Assembly (NCBI GenBank): GCA_013141455.1
Contig: JABFQW010000050.1
Coordinates: 1-51,168 of the forward strand
Direction of reading: 5' to 3'
Length of the DNA stretch: 51,168 nt
Origin: Bacteroidales bacterium
Lineage (GTDB): Bacteria > Bacteroidota > Bacteroidia > Bacteroidales > F082
Made by a program: the position numbers and the translations under genes
Shown: positions 23,464 through 30,321 of the stretch, in pieces
Layout: each line of letters opens with the position of its first letter
Numbering within the stretch: the stretch's first letter is position 1
Notes under the pieces: generated by a model
What the model was told of the DNA's origin: nothing
Seen by the model: the letters and a program-made list of their open reading frames with translations, nothing else
Databases searched by the model: none

Positions 23464-26361
23464 CTAATGAAGTAATTCAGGTTTTTTCTTTAATATTTTT
23501 TCTAAATTATCAAGTGTTAGGTTTTCTTTTGTAAATTTATATTCATTGTCAAAGAAAGAAAGAAGGAGTTCAAAATCATTGCATGCGACTTTCGCTGAAT
23601 CTGAAAAGTTATGACTCACATCTGCTTTTGATTTACTTAAAATAATGTTGTTGTCTTTCTCAACTACTTTTATCCATTCATGCAATTTTGCCGTTGCGTT
23701 ATAATTCCCAACCAAAGTCCACAACTTAGCAAACCTTTTCCACAAAAGTTTATTCTTATTTGTTTCATCTCTGTCTTGTGATTCGTATTTAGGTTCGCTT
23801 GTTCCATCTCCTGTTTTTTCATTTGTGCCAAATATTTCAAAAGTAACTTCAGCATCATTTGAAATTGCCAACCAAAGGAAAATCAGGTTTTGAGAATAGA
23901 TACCTAAATGCTCAACTACTTCCTTATGTGGTAAAATTTGATTTTCCTTAACAGGAAATTCAAGATTTCCGTTCATAAAAAGCGCTTCTAAATCGGGTTT
24001 GATAATATCTTCTATAATGCGTGTAATGTCCTTGTTCTCTGCTTTGAATTGTGGAGCATATTCAAAGAGGAAATTTTGAATATTCTGATGTTTATTAAGC
24101 CAGTTATAACCATAGCAAAACTTGAAAATGTACTGCTGATATATTTTCTCCCTACTCTTTTGGGTTTGTTTAAAAGCGATTCTTAATAAAAAGTCAGCCG
24201 TTAAGAACTCACCAAAAGTTTTGTGTAAAAATTCAAAGTTTAAGTTTTCTGAATCTCCCTCTGTTGTAGATTTGTTCTCGTGTATAAAGAAAAAATCTCC
24301 TAATATATTTTTCGACTGTATGCTTGATTCATGCAAACCGAATACCTGTAATTCCTCTTTGAGTTTTTGAGTGTCCTTATGAGTTGTGTTATTAAGGAAC
24401 ATCAAAAGAGCAATCGTTCCTAATCTTAACCTAAATAGTTCTCTTTCTTTTTTCTGTTCGGCTTCACTTAGGTTTTTAAAATCATCATTCTTCTTTAGTT
24501 GTCTGTCAATGAAACTTATCAAAAGGGAATCATATAATTTACTTTGATTGAAATTTTTCTCCTTGGTCATCAACTGTAACTCCGATTTCTCAAAGTCATA
24601 AACTGCCAACATAAAAATGAGTAATGGCTCTTGTGCTAAATGTTCAATTTTGGGATTTTGAGGAATTGAAAATTTATATTTCGGTTTTATTTGGCAATCA
24701 TTCCAAATTTTAACCCACAAATCCCTTCTCTTAGAATCAAAACTATCAAGTTTTATTATTCGTGTTCCTTCGGGAATATAAACATGCTGCATAACGGTTG
24801 TACGGCTTGTAAGAATTATTCTTACTGCAATACCATGATGAAGTGCATCGTTTTGAAATTCTTTAATTGCTCCAATATAATTGTTCAGTTCTGTTGTAGA
24901 TGATTGCATAAGTTCATCAAAACCATCCATTATAATAACTGGTATTCGTTCTCTAAATTCCTTAGCCCAATCAAGCCAATTGGTGTCTGGTGACTTTGAA
25001 ATCCCTTTATTGATATGCTCTGAAACATTTGCAGTATTTGAAGCAACACTTCTCAACTTTACCAAAAATGGAATAAAGTCGTTTGTTTCACATAACTGTC
25101 CCGCGAACATTTTACTCAACATTGACTTTCCAGCTCCTGGCAAACCCAATAAAATTATTGGCTTGTTAGAGTAGTTTGGGTCAATGAGTGTTTGTAGTAA
25201 AAAGTTTGAAATGTTTTCACCCTTTACCCATTTATCATTTAGAGATTCATCGTTTAGGAAATCCTTTTTATGTAACTTTTTTATGTAATCAATAGAACGA
25301 AAGCTTTGAGCAACATAAATCTCCTTGTTTTTGGGATAAACAATTCCCTCAATATCTGCATTATCAATTAGTGGTTTGTTTAATTCATCTTTGATTTTGT
25401 TTTGATGTGCCTCAACATTTTCCTTAATTTTTGCAGATAGAGAATTTATAATTTTATTGGTTTGCAACTCAAATAATTCTTTGTATGAATTATGAAAGGA
25501 AGGAAAACCACTTTCAGCGATAAAGTTTGATTTCCGAAATTCGTCAATTTTTTTTGTGAATTGTTCCGTTTGTTTGATAAATTTCTCATGTATCTTTCTT
25601 TCGGCTGTCTTAAGCTGTTTCGAGACTTCATTTAGCTCTTTTAAAATTTTTGCCTTTTGTGTTGTGTCTGCCCAAATCTTAAACTCAGGAAACTCACCTG
25701 AAAAATTTATTACAAAAGCGTTATAGTATAAACTTACAATATCTGCATACCTATCTTTTGTTTTTAATAGGTCAATTTTTTTTAACTGCGTTTTCCCTTC
25801 TTTACATTTATCTGAATGCTTGAATAAATTAGATAAGATTGGGTCAACAATTTTGAAAGATTGATTACTGATTTCTTCTTTCGATAAAAAACAATTTGAT
25901 GGGAGTTTAATTAGTGACGATTCTTTTTCGCACTCATCACCTATTTTGGTTAATTGCTTTCTATCATCTTCCTCTAAATTAACATGCTCTAAAATGGTGC
26001 TAACTACTGGGAGAATGATTTCCTTTACTCCGTTTTTAATTGCGATTTGCAACAGCATAAAGTTCACCACATTTGCGAGCTCGTATCTCTCAATGGCTAA
26101 CTTCTCTCGTCCTCGATTTTTATACTTGAACTTGTCAGGTAGCCATGAAAGTAATTTGGAAGCACGAAGAGACGCGACATCTATACCTGCACAAAAACTT
26201 TCTATCGCAATGGTGGGTGTAGGTGCAAGAATCAATGCAGCAATTCTTCCAGCAGTAATAAAATAATCTCCGAACTGATCAATATCTTCATCAAATGTAG
26301 CTACTTTATTATTCTTATAGTATTCTAATACTTCTGATAAGCTAATGTCTTTTCGTATCAT
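23464..26361 (-). CDS. NACHT-domain STAND ATPase
   Basis: A 965-residue protein. A NACHT ATPase module is central: Walker A GLPGAGKS at 406-413, Walker B VIIMDGFDEL at 475-484 with the NACHT DGxDE pattern, and sensor ILTSR at 516-520. The N-terminal 360 residues are helical (SLSEVLEYYKNN; a hydrophobic GRIAALILAPTPTIAIES near 38-55; a coiled-coil part at about 230-330) and would hold the effector or oligomerisation domain. The C-terminal 400 residues are helical and may sense the trigger. NACHT proteins of bacteria protect against phages; whether this one does is not known. It precedes the helical-repeat and coiled-coil genes. The C2 promoter lies about 500 bases upstream. Confidence 0.9.
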   Translation of the reverse strand: MIRKDISLSEVLEYYKNNKVATFDEDIDQFGDYFITAGRIAALILAPTPTIAIESFCAGIDVASLRASKLLSWLPDKFKYKNRGREKLAIERYELANVVNFMLLQIAIKNGVKEIILPVVSTILEHVNLEEDDRKQLTKIGDECEKESSLIKLPSNCFLSKEEISNQSFKIVDPILSNLFKHSDKCKEGKTQLKKIDLLKTKDRYADIVSLYYNAFVINFSGEFPEFKIWADTTQKAKILKELNEVSKQLKTAERKIHEKFIKQTEQFTKKIDEFRKSNFIAESGFPSFHNSYKELFELQTNKIINSLSAKIKENVEAHQNKIKDELNKPLIDNADIEGIVYPKNKEIYVAQSFRSIDYIKKLHKKDFLNDESLNDKWVKGENISNFLLQTLIDPNYSNKPIILLGLPGAGKSMLSKMFAGQLCETNDFIPFLVKLRSVASNTANVSEHINKGISKSPDTNWLDWAKEFRERIPVIIMDGFDELMQSSTTELNNYIGAIKEFQNDALHHGIAVRIILTSRTTVMQHVYIPEGTRIIKLDSFDSKRRDLWVKIWNDCQIKPKYKFSIPQNPKIEHLAQEPLLIFMLAVYDFEKSELQLMTKEKNFNQSKLYDSLLISFIDRQLKKNDDFKNLSEAEQKKERELFRLRLGTIALLMFLNNTTHKDTQKLKEELQVFGLHESSIQSKNILGDFFFIHENKSTTEGDSENLNFEFLHKTFGEFLTADFLLRIAFKQTQKSREKIYQQYIFKFCYGYNWLNKHQNIQNFLFEYAPQFKAENKDITRIIEDIIKPDLEALFMNGNLEFPVKENQILPHKEVVEHLGIYSQNLIFLWLAISNDAEVTFEIFGTNEKTGDGTSEPKYESQDRDETNKNKLLWKRFAKLWTLVGNYNATAKLHEWIKVVEKDNNIILSKSKADVSHNFSDSAKVACNDFELLLSFFDNEYKFTKENLTLDNLEKILKKKPELLH

Positions 26362-26408
26362 GAGTTAAATTGTTTAATGTGATTTTGTTTACTGATTTTG
26401 TTAATAGT

Positions 26409-26416
26409 CAAAGATA
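26409..26416 (-). promoter_or_regulatory. Possible -7 element close to the NACHT gene
   Basis: Minus strand TATCTTTG, a match to TAnnTTTG, 47 bases before the ATG at 26361. No good TTTG element lies at the right spacing. It could be a second start site after the C2 promoter. Confidence 0.3.
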
Positions 26417-26710
26417 TGAACCTGTCTTCTGTAATGTATAAAGAGTTGATGATTGTACACTTTATTTTTTCCGTTATGGGTTTCTGCATTTGAAAAATGA
26501 AACTACGTTTTGTTCAGAGGTATATTATTGTTCTAAAAACATGTATGACGGTCAAAAAAAAATATAAGGTCAGCTCTGGTGTCGACCGTCCAGTATTGTC
26601 AATATTTCTTTTTCTGTTCATTCACAATGGTTTACTTTTTCAGTTTTATGTCTGTCGTTTCTATCCCCTTACACTTGACGGTAACGAATCGCTATAGTTC
26701 ATCGCAATAG

Positions 26711-26824
26711 TTATTTCGTGTTCATATTGGCACGCTGCAAATCCTCAAAACAAGCCATAAAACGAACAAAATCAGCTTCTTTACAGTGTTCATCCAAATA
26801 AAATCCGATTGTATTTATGATCAT
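26711..26824 (-). CDS. Leader peptide of family C, intact copy (37 aa)
   Basis: ATG at 26824, stop TAA at 26711-26713. The product begins MIINTIGFYLDEHCKEADF and continues VRFMACFEDLQRANMNTK. A purine-rich aaagg lies 10 bases before the ATG and the C2 promoter lies 40 bases upstream, so transcription and translation are both plausible. Copies in C1 and C3 differ in several residues; the start, IGFYLDE, ADxV and ACFxDLxxxN are kept. The conservation at protein level suggests it is or was a real small gene. It is followed by the NACHT operon after about 350 bases. Function unknown. Confidence 0.5.
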   Translation of the reverse strand: MIINTIGFYLDEHCKEADFVRFMACFEDLQRANMNTK

Positions 26825-26864
26825 TGTGTTGGCCTTTATTGTTTGTTTTGTTGTTACAGCCCAC

Positions 26865-26896
26865 CAAATGTAAAAGAGTTATTTCAGAAATCCAAA
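26865..26896 (-). promoter_or_regulatory. Promoter in C2: TTTG-N20-TACATTTG
   Basis: Minus strand: TTTG at 26896-26893 and TACATTTG at 26872-26865, spacer 20 bases. Same element and spacing as in C1 and C3. It would drive the C2 leader peptide and possibly the NACHT operon. Confidence 0.75.
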
Positions 26897-26918
26897 TGAT
26901 TGGGCGTAAACTTTTTAT

Positions 26919-27183
26919 CCGGTCCAATCACTTGCCCTTTGCTTGTTAAATTTGCACTTTGCATTTTGCATTTTTCACTTTTCACTTTGAATTTTGCTCC
27001 CCCATCCCGTTTCAACGGAGATTTTATTTTGAAGGAAAATGGTTCATTATCGGTCAAAGACCAGGATTGAAAATGAGGTTGTTACAGAATCAACGCCTAA
27101 CGGAGGCATCCCAAATACAAAACCAATTTTCTATTAAGCCTAATGCCCAAATCCGTTGTAGTAGCTGTTATGCGATTGTAATT
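26919..27183. other. Intergenic stretch, no gene; tract of TTTGCACTTTGCATTTT type
   Basis: About 265 bases between C2 and the TPM gene. It contains a low-complexity run of short near-repeats (gcactttgcattttgcattt, then cacttttcactttg, around 26950-26995). An 84-codon frame on + here has no ribosome site and looks spurious. Confidence 0.5.
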
Positions 27184-27891
27184 TTATTTAGTAATGCTCT
27201 TTATTTCCATTAAAGATTTATATATGCCATCATAATAATTGTTGTTTTTGAAATTTGGAATCATAATTTCTGCAATGATTTTTTCACAGTTCTTGTCAGT
27301 TAAATATTTTTTTGAGATTTCTGTAGTTGATATTCTCAACAGTCTTAATTTTTTACTGAATACGATTATTACACCGCTTTTTTCAAAAACTCCTCCAATT
27401 TTCCAATCTATAAGTTTATTAAATGAAAACTCGTCAATATTTTCGTCTGGATATAATTCATCGATTGATAAAATCACTATTTCCATTCGGTTTTTGTTTC
27501 TAATTTCTTTTGCAATTTTCACTATATTTTCTCTTTGTTCGATTGAGAATACAGAATCAACTTCAATTAGATTTGAAAACGGTAAAATGTATGGGATTTT
27601 ATTTAGGTAACTTCCGCAAGTTTTATTTAATTCTCTTGTTAGTTTATAATTTAAGGAATTATAATCTGTTTTAAAATTTTTAGGTTTTGTTTTTATATTA
27701 TTCAATAAATATTCGGTTAGTAATTTCGAATATATTTGAGCTTGTTTTAATTCAATTGTATCGGTTTCAATAAACTTATGATTATTAACTGAATCACATA
27801 TTTTTATTGACAAATCTGAAATTGCTTGTCCGTTAGATTTTACACTTACAAAAACAAGAAATATTAAAATTAAAATCTGGATATTTTTCAT
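27184..27891 (-). CDS. Exported TPM-domain protein
   Basis: A 235-residue protein with a signal peptide (MKNIQILILIFLVFVSVKSNGQ). The C-terminal half is a TPM domain (YgcG-like): VDSVFSIEQRENIVKIAKEIRNK, then MEIVILSIDELYP, then GVFEKSGVIIVFSKKLRLLRIST, and the end block EKIIAEIMIPNFKNNNYYDGIYKSL (each quoted only as a guide; the longest shared pattern is the NGV-like strand and the P-x-F-K-x3-YY-x-G motif). TPM domains occur in envelope proteins of diverse roles, some acting in photosystem repair or as weak phosphatases. No membrane anchor is visible after the domain. It lies between D2 (5' side) and C2 (3' side). Confidence 0.8.
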   Translation of the reverse strand: MKNIQILILIFLVFVSVKSNGQAISDLSIKICDSVNNHKFIETDTIELKQAQIYSKLLTEYLLNNIKTKPKNFKTDYNSLNYKLTRELNKTCGSYLNKIPYILPFSNLIEVDSVFSIEQRENIVKIAKEIRNKNRMEIVILSIDELYPDENIDEFSFNKLIDWKIGGVFEKSGVIIVFSKKLRLLRISTTEISKKYLTDKNCEKIIAEIMIPNFKNNNYYDGIYKSLMEIKSITK

Positions 27892-27918
27892 TTAGGCGGT
27901 TTTCATATTATGTAGCAC

Positions 27919-28040
27919 AACGGGAGCATATTCTTTGTGGCGGGTTTTAAAAGATAAAACTTTCTTCCCACATTGATTTATTTTTAAAACTAAAATATTC
28001 ATTTTCATAACTTAACCAGCCATAAAGAATTATGCATTGT
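27919..28040. repeat. Family D repeat, copy D2
   Basis: About 122 bases matching D1 (17461-17581). It begins 15 bases after the stop of the LRR gene (28055), the same place as D1 after its gene. It extends towards the start of the TPM gene. Confidence 0.75.
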
Positions 28041-28054
28041 AATGCAAAGTGCTT

Positions 28055-29761
28055 TTACTGAATTATTAATTTCTTTCTGATTTTAGATTCATCAGTTATA
28101 ACTTCAATTATATACGAACCTTGGCATAGAACTGATACGTCAATTTTATCTATAATTCCGAACTTTGTAAGTACTTTTTGACCATATTGGTTGTATAAAA
28201 TTACCTTATCTATTAATAATCCACTTGGATGTGTGATTGTAATATTCATCTTCGCTGGGTTAGGGTGAATATAAATATCATTAATAGGAATATTAATAGG
28301 AATGGAGACTAGGCAGGCTTCCTCAACTTCTTCCTTACTTGCACAACCAGGTGCGTTATTATTAATATCAATTTCTTTATCTGGATTTGAAAGATAATCA
28401 CAAACGCTTTGAACGTCACAAATAGTTAAAGAATCATTGTTTTGTATAACAAATTCAATTATTGGATTGGGATCAATGCCTTCTATTCCATATAAATTTT
28501 TAAGTATGCTATTTGATTCAATTGTGATTTTTCTTCCAACATAATTTAAAGAATTCAATCCACTTAACATGGATAATGAGTTATTGTTGAGAATTGATAA
28601 ATTGGATCCAATAAAAGATAAATTATCTAAACCAAAAAGGTTCGTAAGAGACTCATTATTGCTTATTGACAAAGCAAATCCTAATGAAGAGATGGAGTCA
28701 AGCCCGGCTAAACTTGTTAGAGATTTATTTCCTTTAATCCTTAATTCCCCTGACATTTCATTAATCCCTATCAAAGAAGAAAGATCATTAAGTGTATCAT
28801 TATTCTCAATGAACAGACTATTATGAATTTGCGATAGATTTTCTAATCCATATAGATTGATTAAATTATCATTATCATCAACTTTTAAAGACCCAATATC
28901 AGTTAGATTGTTAAGACCAATTAAATCTTGCAATAAATCATTATTGCTTATTAAAACTATATAAGTAGTTTCTGTAATTCCTTCAAGTCCAGATAAGCTA
29001 TTCAGATTCTCATTGTTAAAAATTTGAATGCTTGAAACAGAACCTGTAACATTGTTTAAATTAGAAATATCAGATAATAATTCATTTTCGTAAACATGAA
29101 TGCTCTCAACAGATGAAAGTGATTCTAGTCCGGATAATGAAGTAAGCGAATCGTTGTTTTTAATTAGCATTAAGCCTAAAATGCTGTTTAGTGAGTCTAA
29201 GCCAGTAAGAGATTGTAAAGATGGGTTATTCGCTATCTCCATCTGTACGTTTCCAGCTTCACCAATTAGATTAAGCCCTTGTAAAGCATTGATATTCCTT
29301 AATGAGTCGTTATTATAAATATTTAATGATGGTAATGATGTAAAATTTCCCAGGCCTGTTAGGTTTTTTAATCTGTCATTATTAGTGATGGTGAGAAAAT
29401 GATTCATTGAATTTAAAGAACCCAAGCCAACAAGGCTTTTTAGGTTTGTATTATTCTCAATCCATAAATAACTTCCAATAGAGGTTAAAGAGTCAAGTCC
29501 TGTAAGGGATTGAAGGTTTTGAGTTGATGAAATGTAAAGTCTACCACCTATGTATGTTATTTTATTTAAACCATTTAAGTTTGAAATATCACCTCCATTG
29601 ATATAAACCTGACCTTCAATTTGATTACAGTTGGGGTAAATTATCTGAAAACTATCAATTTGTGATTGTGTTGTGAAAACAATTCCATCAGGAAGACATG
29701 ATTGTGAAAATACCGTATTTATTACCATCAAATAGAGTATTGAAAGTAGTAGTTTCTTCAT
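28055..29761 (-). CDS. LRR surface protein with T9SS sorting tail (cargo of C3/D2)
   Basis: I start at MKKLLLSILYLMVINTVFSQ, a normal signal peptide; the frame is open 20 codons upstream. The 568-residue product has a series of about 16 leucine-rich repeats of 20-25 residues with the pattern L-x-I-x-N-N-x-S-L-x-S-L-x-G-L-x-S-L-x-x-I. The last 75 residues have IYIHPNPAKMNITI, KVILYNQYGQKVL and GSYIIEVITDESKIRKKLII-like strands, a type A T9SS sorting domain. It is therefore a surface or secreted LRR protein, possibly an adhesin. Its ATG follows the stop of the C3 leader frame by 1 base, so translation is likely coupled. D2 follows its stop. Confidence 0.9.
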   Translation of the reverse strand: MKKLLLSILYLMVINTVFSQSCLPDGIVFTTQSQIDSFQIIYPNCNQIEGQVYINGGDISNLNGLNKITYIGGRLYISSTQNLQSLTGLDSLTSIGSYLWIENNTNLKSLVGLGSLNSMNHFLTITNNDRLKNLTGLGNFTSLPSLNIYNNDSLRNINALQGLNLIGEAGNVQMEIANNPSLQSLTGLDSLNSILGLMLIKNNDSLTSLSGLESLSSVESIHVYENELLSDISNLNNVTGSVSSIQIFNNENLNSLSGLEGITETTYIVLISNNDLLQDLIGLNNLTDIGSLKVDDNDNLINLYGLENLSQIHNSLFIENNDTLNDLSSLIGINEMSGELRIKGNKSLTSLAGLDSISSLGFALSISNNESLTNLFGLDNLSFIGSNLSILNNNSLSMLSGLNSLNYVGRKITIESNSILKNLYGIEGIDPNPIIEFVIQNNDSLTICDVQSVCDYLSNPDKEIDINNNAPGCASKEEVEEACLVSIPINIPINDIYIHPNPAKMNITITHPSGLLIDKVILYNQYGQKVLTKFGIIDKIDVSVLCQGSYIIEVITDESKIRKKLIIQ

Positions 29762-29762
29762 G

Positions 29763-29939
29763 TTAATATGTTTTGAAAGTTGGATTAGCATTTTGCCCAG
29801 CGAATGGCAATACGTCATCATGGTGGTTATTTCGTGTTATATTGACATGCTGCAAATCAGCAAAACAAGCCTTAAAACAAACAAAATCAGCGCTTCTTCC
29901 GTATTCATCCAAATAAAATCCGATTGTATTCATGATCAT
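29763..29939 (-). CDS. Leader peptide of family C, extended copy (58 aa)
   Basis: ATG at 29939, TAA at 29763-29765. It begins MIMNTIGFYLDEYGRSADF, continues VCFKACFADLQHVN, and has a longer tail than the C2 copy (ends GQNANPTFKTY). The stop codon and the ATG of the LRR gene are 1 base apart (TAACATG), typical for translational coupling. The C3 promoter is 40 bases upstream. If translated, this peptide would control LRR gene translation in cis or be a small protein in its own right. Coding status is not proven. Confidence 0.5.
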   Translation of the reverse strand: MIMNTIGFYLDEYGRSADFVCFKACFADLQHVNITRNNHHDDVLPFAGQNANPTFKTY

Positions 29940-30032
29940 TAAGTTGGCCTTTATTGTTTGTTTTGTTGTTACAGCCCATCAAATGTAAAAGAGATATTTC
30001 AGAAATCCAAATGATTGGGCGTAAACTTTTTA
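29797..30032 (-). repeat. Family C repeat, copy C3
   Basis: About 236 bases matching C1 and C2. Carries promoter (29980-30011) and leader frame (29763-29939). On the far side it is followed by an inverted-repeat element and a copy of the DUF6261 terminator rather than by an array. Confidence 0.9.
29980..30011 (-). promoter_or_regulatory. Promoter in C3: TTTG-N20-TACATTTG
   Basis: Minus strand: TTTG at 30011-30008 and TACATTTG at 29987-29980, spacer 20 bases, identical in form to C1 and C2. It should drive the leader frame and the LRR gene as one transcript. Confidence 0.8.
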
Positions 30033-30095
30033 GGTAAACCTATTTCAGGTCAAGACATATGATATGTTACAAATTAAAAAGTTGATATTCAAATC

Positions 30096-30182
30096 TCTTT
30101 GTGAACCTCTGTGCCTTCTTTGTGACACTTTGTGCAACAGTTTTTAGCTATACCACAAAGGGCACGAAGAAGACACAAAGCC
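30096..30182. repeat. Imperfect inverted repeat of CTTTGTG / CACAAAG type
   Basis: The left arm (tttgtgaacctctgtgcctt) and the right arm (ccacaaagggcacgaagaag) are partly reverse complements around ctataccac. Such CTTTGTG-rich inverted repeats recur in Bacteroidota intergenic DNA. No frame here is coding. Confidence 0.6.
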
Positions 30183-30282
30183 TTGCAAAAGACAAAATAT
30201 TATTTATATGCCGCTATGAATCAATTATATATTTTTATCTATATGAATGCGAAACATGGGTTAGCTTACAGCAAATGTCAAA

Positions 30283-30317
30283 AAAAAAGGCTGAAACCAT
30301 TGGAATCAGCCTTTTTT
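30283..30317. terminator. Second copy of the DUF6261-type terminator, after the tricorn gene
   Basis: AAAAAAGGCTGA - AACCATTGGAA - TCAGCCTTTTTT, with the same stem and loop as 19626-19658. Homology extends outwards (ttagcttacagcaaatg versus gcttaaccgtacagtaaatg). It lies 5 bases past the stop of the tricorn-like gene (30322) and probably ends that operon. Confidence 0.85.
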
Positions 30318-30321
30318 AATG

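Larger units (their letters stand above)
26681..26918 (-). repeat. Family C repeat, copy C2
   Basis: About 238 bases matching C1 and C3. On the minus strand it holds the promoter at 26865-26896 and an intact 37-residue leader frame (26711-26824). Downstream of it, 320 bases lie before the NACHT ATG. The block 26362-26680 between has no gene that I can support. Confidence 0.9.

Noticed and set aside
26497-27213. Plus-strand frames of 66 and 84 codons upstream of the NACHT gene
   Set aside because: They overlap C2 edges or low-complexity DNA and lack start signals.
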